This document shows positions 53,825 through 64,000 of a stretch of DNA of 64,000 nucleotides, piece after piece. The DNA comes from Schizophyllum amplum (lineage: Eukaryota > Basidiomycota > Agaricomycetes > Agaricales > Schizophyllaceae). The stretch lies in assembly GCA_007026445.1 (NCBI GenBank), contig VDMD01000011.1:558001-622000 (forward strand), read 5' to 3'. The notes below the pieces were generated by a model. The model searched no databases. It was not told the origin of the DNA and worked only from the letters and a program-made list of their open reading frames with translations. The position numbers and the translations under genes are program-made. The stretch's first letter is position 1; each line of letters begins with the position of its first letter.

Positions 53825-56800
53825 ATGGTCGTCTCCTCGCTCTTGCTACTTCTGCTGCTACCCGCGGTCCTCGGGCTGCGCCTACCCTCTGGGCGCATCC
53901 TCGCCCCGCGCACAGACGATGGGTACACGTCCCAAGTTTCTTGGGATGGATATTCCTTCTCCATCCAGACGCCCTCGCAGGACACCCCCCAGCGCGTCTT
54001 CATTCAGTCGGGTGAGATGCACACATGGCGACTACCCGTACCTACTCTCTGGCGGGATATCGTCCAGAAGGCGAAAGCGGCTGGCCTCAACTGCATCTCG
54101 ATATACTTCCATTGGGCTCTCACAAACCCAAAGGAAGGGGTCGTCGACATGGAGGGCATCAACGACATCCAACCGCTGTTCGACTACGCCAAGGAAGCTG
54201 GATTGTGGGTCATTGCCCGTCCTGGACCTTATATCAAGTGCGTCATATTTAGCCTTTATCCTCGCCGCGCTCGTTCCCAACCTCACTATTCCGCAGCGCA
54301 GAAACCTCGGGTGGCGGCATACCTGGCTGGGTGACGACTCTGCCCGGAGATCCTGAGTGGAATCCATACAACGGAGAATTGCGAAGCAACGACACGTACT
54401 TTCATGACGCCTGGCAGCAATATGTACATTCTTCTTTCCGGGTCTTGCTCTGTCGTACTGACGCCCTTCAGATCCGCGCATCAGCTCAACTGATAGCCAA
54501 GAACCAGATCACTAAAGGTGGCCCTATCATCTTGGCCCAGGTCTGGAGATTCATTCACGCTGCGACGCGACATGCTGATCCCGACCCTCGCAGGTCGAAA
54601 ACGAGTTCTACAACGGTGGTATGCATGGTAATTTCTCATCCGGACAAGCTGTCTCTGACGTCCCCAAAGCCGGCCAAAACGAATATGTCTCAGAGCTTCA
54701 GGGCGTCTACCGCGACGAAGGTATCGTAAGTGCCTTCCTCACTTCAACACCTTCCCATCTGCACGCCCATCCAACTCACGCTGCTCTCCAACGTCTAACG
54801 CCCTCTCCAGGTCGTCCCCACCATGGTCAACGACGCCGGCATGTACAAGAATATCGTCAACGAGGCCAACATTTACGGCATCGACGCCTACCCGAACGGT
54901 GCCCTTGCCTCCGGTATCCCCTCGCCCGTTTCTTTCTTTCTCACTTCACACAGGCTGGACGTGCATAGGGGACCTTTCGTGGCCGACCGCGGCGGCAGGA
55001 TGGGAGAAGGGGCCGGCGGCGTGGCGCACCTATCATGAGAACGTGATGCCGGACACACCGTTCATGTTTCCGGAGTTCCAGGGCGGGTGCGTGTTTGGTT
55101 GGGTCTTGAGAAGTACATCGACTTCGACTTACTTTGTCCCTTCCGCGTCTGCAGGCAGTACGACAAGTGGGGATCCGGCGTTGGCTACGCACGCTGCCGC
55201 GAAGTCATTGGGCCTGAGTGAGCCTTTCTGCGCCTTCGCCAGCGTGTTTCCTCAGTCAACACCTCTTCCTTCAGATACGAGCGCGTGCTGTATCATCAGT
55301 TATGGGCGAGTGGTGTCACGGCGGAAAACTTTTACATGTTTTACGTGAGTGATGCATCGTTCTTGTCATCAGCTGCTCACAACTCGTCGACAGGGCGGGA
55401 CGAACTGGGGACAACTCGCGTATCCTGGTCCGTCAGCTCCCTTTATCGAAAGACTACCCGACGTTCATTGCCGTAACGCACGTGCATAGCGACCTACACG
55501 AGCTACGACGTAGGCGCAGCGGTCACGGAAAGCCGCGAGCTTACAACGAAATACTCCGAGCTGAAACTGCAATCCCTCTTCCTGCGTTCGACGCCCGACC
55601 TATACAAGACGGATTTTGTATGTGAGTGGTGCTGACTCTCAAGTCGCTTGTGCCCAATTTCACGACGCGCTATCGATCGTAGCGAACGACTCGTCGACTT
55701 TGACGAGTAACGAGCGCGTTATGGCAACTTGGCTCAAGAATCCAGACACGGGAGCGAGCTTCTACATTACGCGGCAAGCGAATGTGAGCTGGAGGTGCGC
55801 ATGGGTCAAATGCTTACCGTGCACGTGCTGATTACCTTGTTCAGTGACGTCGAGAGTTACAAGTTGACGACGGAGGACTTCACTCTGCCGCAGCTCGGTG
55901 GCGAGCTGACTCTGAACGGGAAGGACTCGCGTATCATTGTGTGCGTGCGGAGCGTTTGGTGATAGTGGCCAGTTCCTAACACACGGCGTTCGCAGGAAAG
56001 ATCTCAGTGTCGGCGCGGCGTCTCTGTTGTACTCGACGGCGCACATAATGACCAGCACGGTCGTGGACGAGACCGACGTGCTCGTGATATATGCTGACGT
56101 CGGCGAGACCGTAGAGCTCGCCTTCGACATCTCCGAAATCATCACCGTGGACGCCACGCTCGATGTGAAGAGCAACATCAGCACGGTCGGTATAACGAGA
56201 ATACACGTACGACTTTGCTTGCTTATTGCCTCTCGCAGACTACTGCTATCGTCAACTTCCAGATGACGACGGGTATCACTCCCATTCGACTTTCCGGCGA
56301 CGGCACCTCCATCATCCTGGTCGTAGCCGCGGACTATCCCACCGCCACCACCTTCTGGCAGCCAACGATCGCTGGCGACGATGACTTTGCCGCATACGTG
56401 CATATTGGGGCGAACACGCCCGTTCTTGTAGTAGGGCCTTACCTCGTCCGCACCGCGACCTTGGAAGACAACGACTCCACGCTGGTCCTCACAGGCGACC
56501 TCAACGCCACGACGACTTTGACTGTGATCGCACCCGACGCTATTCAAGCTCTTACATGGAACGGCGAACCCGTCTCAGCCACCCGAAACGACTGGGGCGC
56601 CCTCACAGCAACCCTTCCCGGTCCGGAACTGACCCCCCAGATCCCTGACCTGACCTCCCTCACCTGGAAATACACCGACTCACTCCCAGAAATCCAGCCC
56701 GGGTACGACGACTCGCAGTGGACACCGGCCAACCACACGGAGACGACGAGCAAGTTCCCCCAGTTTTACGGCGGACCGTGGAAGCTCGGCGTCGCCAGCG

Positions 56801-58046
56801 ACTACGGATATCACGTCGGCAACCTTTTGTGGCGCGGGCACTTCGACTACAACGGTCAGGCAGCCGTAAACCTATCGATATCGGGCGGCTTCAATTTCGC
56901 TGCGGCTGCGTGGGTCAACGATGTCTACCTCGGTGCCACAGAGGGTGGTGCGAGTTCGACAAGGAACGTGTCGTGGGCTTTCCCTGAAGGTTCCTTGACG
57001 GAGGGTGACAATGTCATCACGGTTCTTCAGGAGTGAGGACCTGTTCGGTGTCGAGAGTAGAGCTAACATCCATATTTCCTGGTAGTCATATGGGCTTCAA
57101 CCTGGCAGGCGAGTAACGGTATATTCCTGTGAACACTGCTGACTGCCTGCACAGGTCAAGTCGTATGCTGTTCGCCTGGTGGCCGTCAGCGCGATATTCA
57201 GTCTCCGAGGGGCATCGAGGTTGGTCTGATCTTCAAGCACATGTCTTGCTTCTTACACTTCTTCCCCCAGGGCTACTATCTTCTGGGGAGCGACAGCTCG
57301 AGCGTAGACCAGTTTACCTCTTGGAAGGTACAAGGCAACTTTGGCGGCGAGGATCATCCAGACAAGACGAGGAGGATCTTCAATGAAGGTATATGTCTTC
57401 TCCCATGAAGATGTTAGCCAATGTCTCATTATCATAAAGGCGGGCTTTTCGGAGAGGTAAAGCACAACAGCATACGTCAAGGGCATGTTGATCCATCATG
57501 CGCAGCGTATGGGATACCACCTTCCTGGATACGATGATTCGGACTGGGAGACGAAGAGCCCTTGGGACGGCATCGACAAGCCTGGGGTGCGCCGCTCCTC
57601 GCAATGATCTGTTGCCTCGCTTATGTTGCTCGTAGGTTGCGTGGTACCGTACGACGTTCGATCTCGAACTACCAGAGGGCCACGACATTCCGATGTCATT
57701 TGTCTTCTCAAATGACACCGGCTTTTACCGAGGTACTTTCCTGTACCATGCGAGCTCGAATCTTCCGTTTGTTAACCCATCGCATGAAGCCCAACTCTAC
57801 GTTAACGGCTGGCAAATGGGCAAACGAGTCGCCAACTTGGGCCCACAGACGGCCTTTCCTGTGCACGAGGGAATCCTCAACTACCGCGGCAGCAACACGC
57901 TGGCTCTATCCCTCTGGAGCCTTGGAAGTGCGCCAGAGGATCTCTCGATTCCTTCTCTCATGCTGCAGCCAAGCGGGACGTACAGCGGCGGTGTAGGGGG
58001 TGTGGAGGTGAATAATCCGGGTTGGGAGGACCGTCAGGCGTGGTAG
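53825..58046 (+). CDS. lacA: Secreted GH35 beta-galactosidase (LacA type)
   Basis: A TATAAA box lies at 53785-53790, about 35 bp before the ATG. A signal peptide (VVSSLLLLLLLPAVLG) starts the protein. Early exons are 53825-54237, 54297-54423, 54472-54540, 54594-54725 and one from 54811. Motifs: SGEMHTWRLPVP, IYFHWALTNPKEG, ARPGPYI-NAETSGGGIPGW across a splice, VENEFYNGG with the acid/base Glu (about 54597-54605), and MFPEFQGG with the nucleophile Glu (about 55075). AENFYMFYGGTNWG follows after splicing. The C-terminal beta domains end with AQLYVNGWQMGKR, NLGPQTAFPVHEGILNYRG and the stop 58044-58046. About 15 or more exons; middle splice sites are not all resolved. It releases terminal beta-galactose from plant polysaccharides. 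Confidence 0.9.
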
Positions 58047-58175
58047 ATGCAAAAAGGCCTGTAGTAATAGTGAATTTAGACTCCAAGAAAGTCGAACGCC
58101 ACACGTGAATTTCGAAGCGAGATATTCGTCGGTCCGGCGCATCCGATCACATCCTGAACATTGACTGCCACCGTC

Positions 58176-59221
58176 ATGATTGGCCCCGAGCTCCCACCCC
58201 ACCTCCAGCGCCCAAAGGCTCAGAACGACGAGAGCGACGATGAGGATGACTATATGCCAGAGCTCCCGCCGGACCTGAAGCCTTCCACTTCTCAGTCAGT
58301 TACGCACTCAACACCCTCGTCGTCCAAACCTGCACCGCCGGCGCGCAAGCCCTCGCCCGCGGCACCAGCGCGACTGTCTCATAGTTATGACGAGGATGAA
58401 TCTGACGACGACGTTGGACCACAACCACTACGTGCTCCTCCAGTGCAGCATGACGAGAACGAGGGCATACGCCGCTTCATGGAAGTAGAGCGCCGGCGGC
58501 GCGAGGAAGCAGAGGTGTGCACTCTTTCCTTCCTGACCCCTATATCCCTAACACGTCTTTAGAATGCAGCAAAGCCTCAGGCACCCAAACGAGAAGAATG
58601 GATGCTTGTCCCGCCGTCTGCTAGCGAACTTCTATCCAGTGCGTCCGCTTGCCTTCCCCTCTACATCATTGCTCAATGAACCCTCAGATATCGACCCAAC
58701 AAAGAAGCGAACATTTTCTTCCTCTACCGTTCCCAAGGGCAACGGAAAGAACGAACCAAACCTGTGGACAGAGACCCCGCAAGAACGTCTGCAGCGACTT
58801 AAGGACGAAGTAGATGGCCGCCGCAAACGCGCCGTCAACCCTACCCCCGACGAAGACGACGGCAACGACAGAAACAAGCGCCGCAAAGTTGAGGAAGACT
58901 ACCAGCGGAACATTGGCGCCAGCGTGGAAGAGCACACCGTACGTATACGATCTGCACCATAGAAGCGGTCAAGCTAACTTCCGTTTGCAGAAAAAGATCC
59001 GCGGTCCGTCACTGACTGACGCCCATCTCCAGCGCGAGAAGGAGAAGGCGCGTGCCAAGTCGAAAGAAGAGGAGGAGCCTGAAGCCATCTGGGATCGCGA
59101 GCGCGACCTGGGCGTCGGAGGACGCATCTTTTCTGACGGTGAACGTCGGAAAGCGCTCAAGGACGCTCGCTCAGGTCTTGGCGATCGTTTCGGAAGTGGC
59201 ACTACAGGTCGATTCATGTGA
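58176..59221 (+). CDS. GPALPP motif protein (DUF3752)
   Basis: Exons 58176-58514, 58563-58638, 58688-58938 and 58991-59221 give about 298 residues. GPALPP-like motifs occur as IGPELPPHL and YMPELPPDL. Acidic and Ser/Pro-rich linkers follow, then KREEWMLVPPSASELL, LWTETPQERLQRLKDEV, and a basic coiled-coil end DAHLQREKEKARAKSK, WDRERDLGVGG and GDRFGSGTTGRFM. This order matches eukaryotic GPALPP1/DUF3752 proteins, which are nuclear and poorly understood. It lies 129 bp downstream of the beta-galactosidase stop on the same strand. Confidence 0.85.
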
Positions 59222-59345
59222 CTCACTCGCAGAATGCGCATTCTGTGCTGGCTCTTACCCGGAGGGCATGCGACTGAGACGGGACTCGACAGCGGGAGTT
59301 CACAAGTCGTGTAAAATGCTTGTATATGAAAAGCAAGAAGTCCTC

Positions 59346-61835
59346 CTAGCTCTTGACAATGTACTCTCCCATTTCTGGCTCGTCTAAGGAAACCACCACA
59401 TCCTTCGGCAGCGCCTGCGCGATCTTATGCCTGAAAGAACGAAGTTCAGCAAACTCACAGCTTGAAACCAATTCACTCACTTCTTCGCTAGATGCTCCAT
59501 CACGTCCTCTGGGTCGCCTGTACTTTTACAGTGCACACACATCACCCGGGCCAGAGGTGCCTTCGTGGCGCTTCGCTTCCGCCGGTCCTGCTTGGCTGTA
59601 CCAGGTACATGCCACTGCTCGTCCCGCGCCGCTGCAGCGCGCAGCGCATCCTCCTGGCTCAGGACTTTCAGTGCAGGCTTCCCGCTCGTGCATAACCGCG
59701 TCCAGCGGTCGGCCGCTTGCGCATGCCTCACCTACAGTGGAGTCAGTGAATAGTCTCTTCAATCTTTGGTGGACAGACTCACCGCCTGGTACCACTGCAT
59801 GACGCGCCGGCTCCCCCGCTTGCAGCAGCCCGTGCACTCGAGCCATGTCCCGCGCGCCTCCATGTCCTTCGCGGTCGCTGTATCCGGGTCCAACCCGCAA
59901 AGTGATACGACCTCTCGCGCCGACTCGTGCGCCGCCGCGTCGAATACGACGCGCTCACCCTTCCAGTTCCATGGTGTCTTGCCCAGCAGCCGGACGATCT
60001 CGTTCTTCTCGCTATGCACCTGCGCAGGCGCTCGGGATGCGTGCGAGGTGATCAAGATACGCGGGTAGCCGATGGCGGAGATCACCTCCGACGCTGCCTT
60101 GGAGCTGGCATCGGGGGGATTGCATTCGAAGAACGTCGTCGCCAGCTGCAGTTCCTCCGCGGTCGTCGTACGCTTAAGGGCCTTCGACATGATGCCAACC
60201 AGGTCTGCATCCTTGGCCGTCTTCCACTTCTCGCCAATCTCCTTCGCCAATACTTCGATTTTGTCCCTCAGCTCATAATGCAACCGGAAGTAACGCGCCT
60301 CCATGACCTTTTGGAATTGAGGCGACAGGATGAAGTCACAAACCGGTGGGTAGATGGCGTCCGGCGGGAGGCCGCTGATGTGCATGTCCCATTGGGCATT
60401 GATGAACTTGCCATAAGTCTGCAAGTTGTCGGAGCGCTGCTTTTTCCGGCGGTCGACTTTGTGCTGTTCAAGGAACCGTATGATTTCGTCCTTGATGACG
60501 GGAATATCTGGGGGAAATCAGCATCGCTAGCGCTTCACGTCCGACAGACGGCCACAAACTAACCGTCATCCTCCAGTTCTTCTGCCGTCGCGACTAGTGG
60601 ATGTCTGGATAACTTCACCTGGGCATGTTGCATCTCTCGTTCCCACTTCGTCTTTCTGAAACATTCGTATATCCTTCATGTACCCAGTGAGCATCGTGCG
60701 CAATGATTGGTGACGCATAACTCACTGCCAACGACGGATTTCAAGCATTTTCTTCTCCCTTTCGAGGTGGGGAGCATCTGCTGCCGCCCGCGCCTCAGCG
60801 CATGCATCCGTGAACTTCAACCTCTGCATGAGCACTGCCACAGTGAATGTGGTTTACGAAACTTACCGCAATGACGCCTAGCCGACGTGCATACGACACC
60901 TTGCCCCACTTTTCCAGCGCATCGGGACGTTTTGCAACAGCTTTGTACTCATCGTTGTAGGTCTTCAGGTCCTTCTTGAGGATATAAAGGCGCGCTGTCT
61001 CGTAGTCAGCGTCTTGCTCGCGAAAAACACTTTGCAGGATGCTCACAGCCAACATAGATCATGGGAACCAGGTCACGGACTTCTCGTAGACGCAATACAG
61101 GGACGTTCGTGTTATAGTCGGTCAAGTCCACTTCTGTGAAGCTTTAGGAATGACCGTCAGGCCTATAGCGTCCAGGCAATCAGCGAGATCTCACTTTTGG
61201 CGCAGGCATTCATCGCAAAAGCGGACCATCAGACACCAAGCCATCGTCCTCCACTCAGGGGAAGCACAGAACTGGACAAAACAATAAAGAAATGCATAAA
61301 TGGACAATAGGCTTGAAACATACGCTGCAATGATCACCAAAGACTCTCTCTGCGTAGTCGATCTCATCGTATTCCTCTGGCTTGGGCGGTAGCTTAGGAG
61401 TGTTCGCCAGAACGGCTCTCCAGACGGGCGCAAACGAGCTGTCCAAAATCACACAGCGAAGTGCCTTTGACGCGCGCGCGAGGTTAAGTAGGTCGACGGC
61501 ATATAGATAGTCGAAGATCTGGTCAATGGTGGTTGATCAGAGGCTCAACATTACCAGTTGTACTGAGCACGACGCACCTCGAGCAAGATATCAATCGGGA
61601 CGTCCTTTAGAGCACCATTCTGTTCGAAATTTTTGCTGAGGACGCGTCGCTTCTTAGTGACGCGCTTTTCGGGCGAAGAGTTGCGTGGCACGGCGACAGA
61701 GGCGCATCTCTTCAGCCTCGAGCTTCGACGCGGTGGTGCCGCCGCTGTAGAATCATCTGTAGAAGACATTTGGGTCGCAGGTTGGGGTTCGTGACCATGG
61801 ATGCTCGGGCTTTGCTGGTTATGAGTGCTCGACAT
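59346..61835 (-). CDS. F-box protein, Agaricomycete family
   Basis: The chosen start is MSSTHNQQSPS at 61835. A basic, disordered N-terminus (RRSSRLKRC, RVTKKRRVLSKN) precedes the F-box DVPIDILLE-IFDYLYAVDLLNL, which becomes continuous after splicing near 61570. ASKALRCVILDSSFAPVWRAVL follows. Several short exons lead to the long exon 59780-60424 (HISGLPPDAIYPPVCDF, LECTGCCKRGS) and to C-terminal exons with WTRLC and MCVHCKSTGDPEDVMEHL, ending KHKIAQALPKDV...VKS at 59346. Cysteine pairs (CTGCC; CVHC) suggest a metal site in the second half (inference). It probably recruits an unknown substrate to an SCF ubiquitin ligase. Middle exon borders are approximate. Confidence 0.75.
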
Positions 61836-62653
61836 GGAAGACAGGAGGAGCAAACGAGGATTCGGAAATTCGATCGAATAACGCGACTGAACACAGCGGC
61901 ATAACGTGACCGTGACTCTACTCTCGGATCCGATCGGCAATCACCGGTTGGCCCACTGGACCCACAGGGGCAACACAAAGCAGACATCCTTCGATACACA
62001 AGTTTACCGAGACCTTACCAGGACCTCATATATCACACTGTCCCTCATCTTGTGAAGTTAGTCATGACAACAGATAATACTTTAGACACATGAAAGCAAA
62101 CAGAAAGAGATGGAACAGGGAACGATGCTGCTGGCTGCAGAAGAGGGGGGGAATGCGTATGTATGCAGGTCGACGCCGCGACCGATGAGTTGTTGTTGTG
62201 TGTGCGTACGTGGGTCTGGTATGAGTGCTGAAGTCCGCGTGCGGGATAATAGATACAGGGGCTATGAACCTGCGATGGTGAGACTCCGGTACACCGTCCG
62301 ACCGCGCACCGCACGCTGCACAAACCAAACGAGCGCCCGGCGCCCGCCCGATTGTAGAGTAGAGAAACGAGCGTGCAGGAGCCGTGCGAATATGCTGCTG
62401 ATAATTATGCTTTGAAAACGAATGAGCGGGTATCCTTCACGAAGAAGAGAGATGGGGAAACTAAAGAAAGTCTGTGCGGTACTTGCGGAGGAACTGGGGA
62501 GGAGTGTGTGTGTGGTCGATACCGATGTGACCCGCGAGCCAGGCGCGTTATTCTGCTATTCCACCCGGAGGTCGAAGACAGTTGGCGTATGGGATAAACA
62601 GATATAGTGAACGTATAGATAAGTTTTGGCCGGGCGCGTCAAGATGCATTGTA
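61836..62653. other. Intergenic region
   Basis: No supported gene is found. The left side should hold the promoter and leader of the F-box gene, the right side the 3' end of the Bni4-like gene. Confidence 0.4.
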
Positions 62654-63964
62654 TCAAACAAAGAATTGAGTGCTGTATAACTCGTCAGTCAATGAAGACA
62701 CCTCAGCTTGTCAAGATACGCACTGGATCCGACTAGCGGCATGGACCTCCATCTCCTCCATTTTGTACGAGTTCAGCTCCTCCTTGATTGACTGCGCCAA
62801 CGCGGGCGTCAACCGGCTCCATGTCGCAGGCTCGCTTCGCCTGTCGTACACGAACTTCGGGAACGTCTCCCACAGCGACAGCGCGTTCGAGAAGGCGGGG
62901 GACTTTGCAGGCGTCGTGGCCGAGCGATGCGTCAGCGACGGCGCCTTCGCCATCGTCGACAGAGCGGGTGCGGACGAGTTGGGGTGGATAAAGATGGCGG
63001 ACGTACGGTCACCTCCGCCGCCGCTCGGCGACGGTGAGGCGATGTCGTGGTGCTCCTTGATCGGCGAGTCGATGCTGAGGGAGGAGTCGAAAGAAAGGGG
63101 TGGCAGGGATGGCGAGATGCCCGGGGTCGACGTGTTGTGCGCACTGGAGTGATGCGACGAATGCGACCCATGCCGGTGTAGTCCGTCGATATGATCGGGA
63201 TCTGGCGATGGTATGCGCGCCAGAGGGCCCAACTCGTTCGATTGCTGCGGGTGGGAGTTGTACGAGTTCGAGCGCACCCGGGTCGCAGGCGACGCGCTGT
63301 CCGTCAGGTATACATGCTGATTGTAGGACGAAGCATCTGCACACGAGGTTAGCTTCGACGCCGTAAAAGTTGTTAGCCACGCACTCTTCAGGATGCCCTT
63401 CTTGGGCACCTTGCCGCGTTCCGGGTCGCGCGGCGGCTGTATCGGCGGCTCATACTGCACGAACTGGAACTGACCGGTCTCGCTGTCCAAGCTCAGACGC
63501 TGGATCGCAGCCGCAGACACGCCATACGCGGTGACCGGCTGGGTGATCGTCACGTCCTCCTCGTACTCCTCTGCAACGTCGTCGTCCCGGCCATCCCAGT
63601 CCTCGTCGTCGTTCCACCCGTCGTGCGTCGCACCGTATGCGGGCCCATGGTGGTCGTCGCTCCGATCATCGTCGTCGTCCTCATCTTCCTCCACAATCAC
63701 GCGCGTGCCGTCCTCCGTGACACGCACCATGCTGCCGCCCTTCACTGGCGACGCAGACCCTTGTCGAGTATGCGTGTTGCGGTCCCACGTCGCAACCCCA
63801 GCAGCGCTCCCGCCTGCCGCTGCGTTCTGGGCTGCCTCCGCCTCGGCCTTCGCCTTCGCAGCCGCCTCCGCGTTCGTCTTCAGCGTGTGCTGTCGCGCCA
63901 GCTTCGCCGCTGGACTCAACCCCGTCATTTCCGGGCCATTCCAGTCGTTGCCTATCCTGTCCAT
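62654..63964 (-). CDS. Bni4-like scaffold protein (C-terminal part or whole)
   Basis: Exons 63385-63964, 62724-63336 and a 19-nt last exon 62654-62672 give about 403 residues if the ATG at 63964 is the true start. That ATG is 36 bp from the edge, so upstream exons may be missing. There is an Ala/Lys/Glu helix (KTNAEAAAKAKAEAEAAQ), an acidic stretch, GVSAAAIQRLSLDSETGQF, VPKKGILKN at the splice, and a Ser/His-rich region. The C-terminal block is FVYDRRSEPATWSRLTPALA, QSIKEELNSYKMEEMEVHA, SRIHTQFFV. That ending resembles the conserved C-terminus of fungal Bni4, which brings PP1 phosphatase to septin/chitin synthase sites (recalled, not searched). A Bni4 assignment is likely but not certain. Confidence 0.65.
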
Positions 63965-64000
63965 CTCCGCGGTGACATGGGAAACGCTAGCCTCGCTTGC

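Overview
The window is nuclear DNA from a basidiomycete fungus, most likely a mushroom-forming Agaricomycete. Genes are split by many introns of about 45-60 nt with clear branch sites. It carries a KDZ-type transposase and a TET/JBP-like dioxygenase gene, a combination known from these fungi. The single-copy genes (RPA12, OST5, YOP1-like, KCS1, DBF2-like, AGE2-like, GH35 beta-galactosidase, GPALPP-type) have ordinary basidiomycete architecture.

Left part (1-15.1 kb): a decayed, largely minus-strand block. A multi-exon gene of unknown function (3758 down past position 1) is interrupted by a solo LTR, which was itself hit by a 940-bp TIR element and a 362-bp miniature LTR element. Next come a TET/JBP-like oxygenase gene (4009-6827), a 730-bp inverted repeat, a 5'-truncated copia element (9107-12975) with a solo LTR in its integrase, and the 5' half of a KDZ transposase (13480-14962). 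A KDZ transposase near a TET/JBP gene suggests a dismantled KDZ-type unit.

15.1-27.1 kb: an intact 405-bp miniature LTR element (TRIM) with two identical 153-bp LTRs, each holding a tRNA-like Pol III unit; a RING-finger gene; then a 10.5-kb composite Ty1/copia element with three LTRs and one shared target duplication, inserted 55 bp upstream of the RING start codon.

27.1-39 kb: GC-rich repeats in inverted orientation, truncated copia LTRs, an array of 12-bp palindromes, a copia relic with another solo LTR, and a nearly complete hAT transposon (33468-37891) with a 12-exon transposase gene, one intron of which has swollen to 679 nt with a pyrimidine-rich minisatellite.

39-64 kb: mostly conserved host genes. 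YOP1-like and OST5 diverge from a 269-bp shared promoter, and OST5 and RPA12 converge with 38 bp between stops. A 998-bp near-perfect palindrome with CACTA ends follows, then an orphan gene, KCS1, a DBF2/Sid2-like kinase, an AGE2-like ArfGAP, a foldback repeat, GH35 beta-galactosidase, a GPALPP/DUF3752 protein, an F-box protein and a Bni4-like protein at the right edge.

The most unusual observation is the pair of miniature LTR elements whose LTRs each contain a tRNA-like gene with A box, B box and T-run terminator ending exactly 18 nt before the LTR end. One carries the same anticodon-half initiator-tRNA primer site as the local copia family; the other appears to use a 3'-CCA-end primer site.
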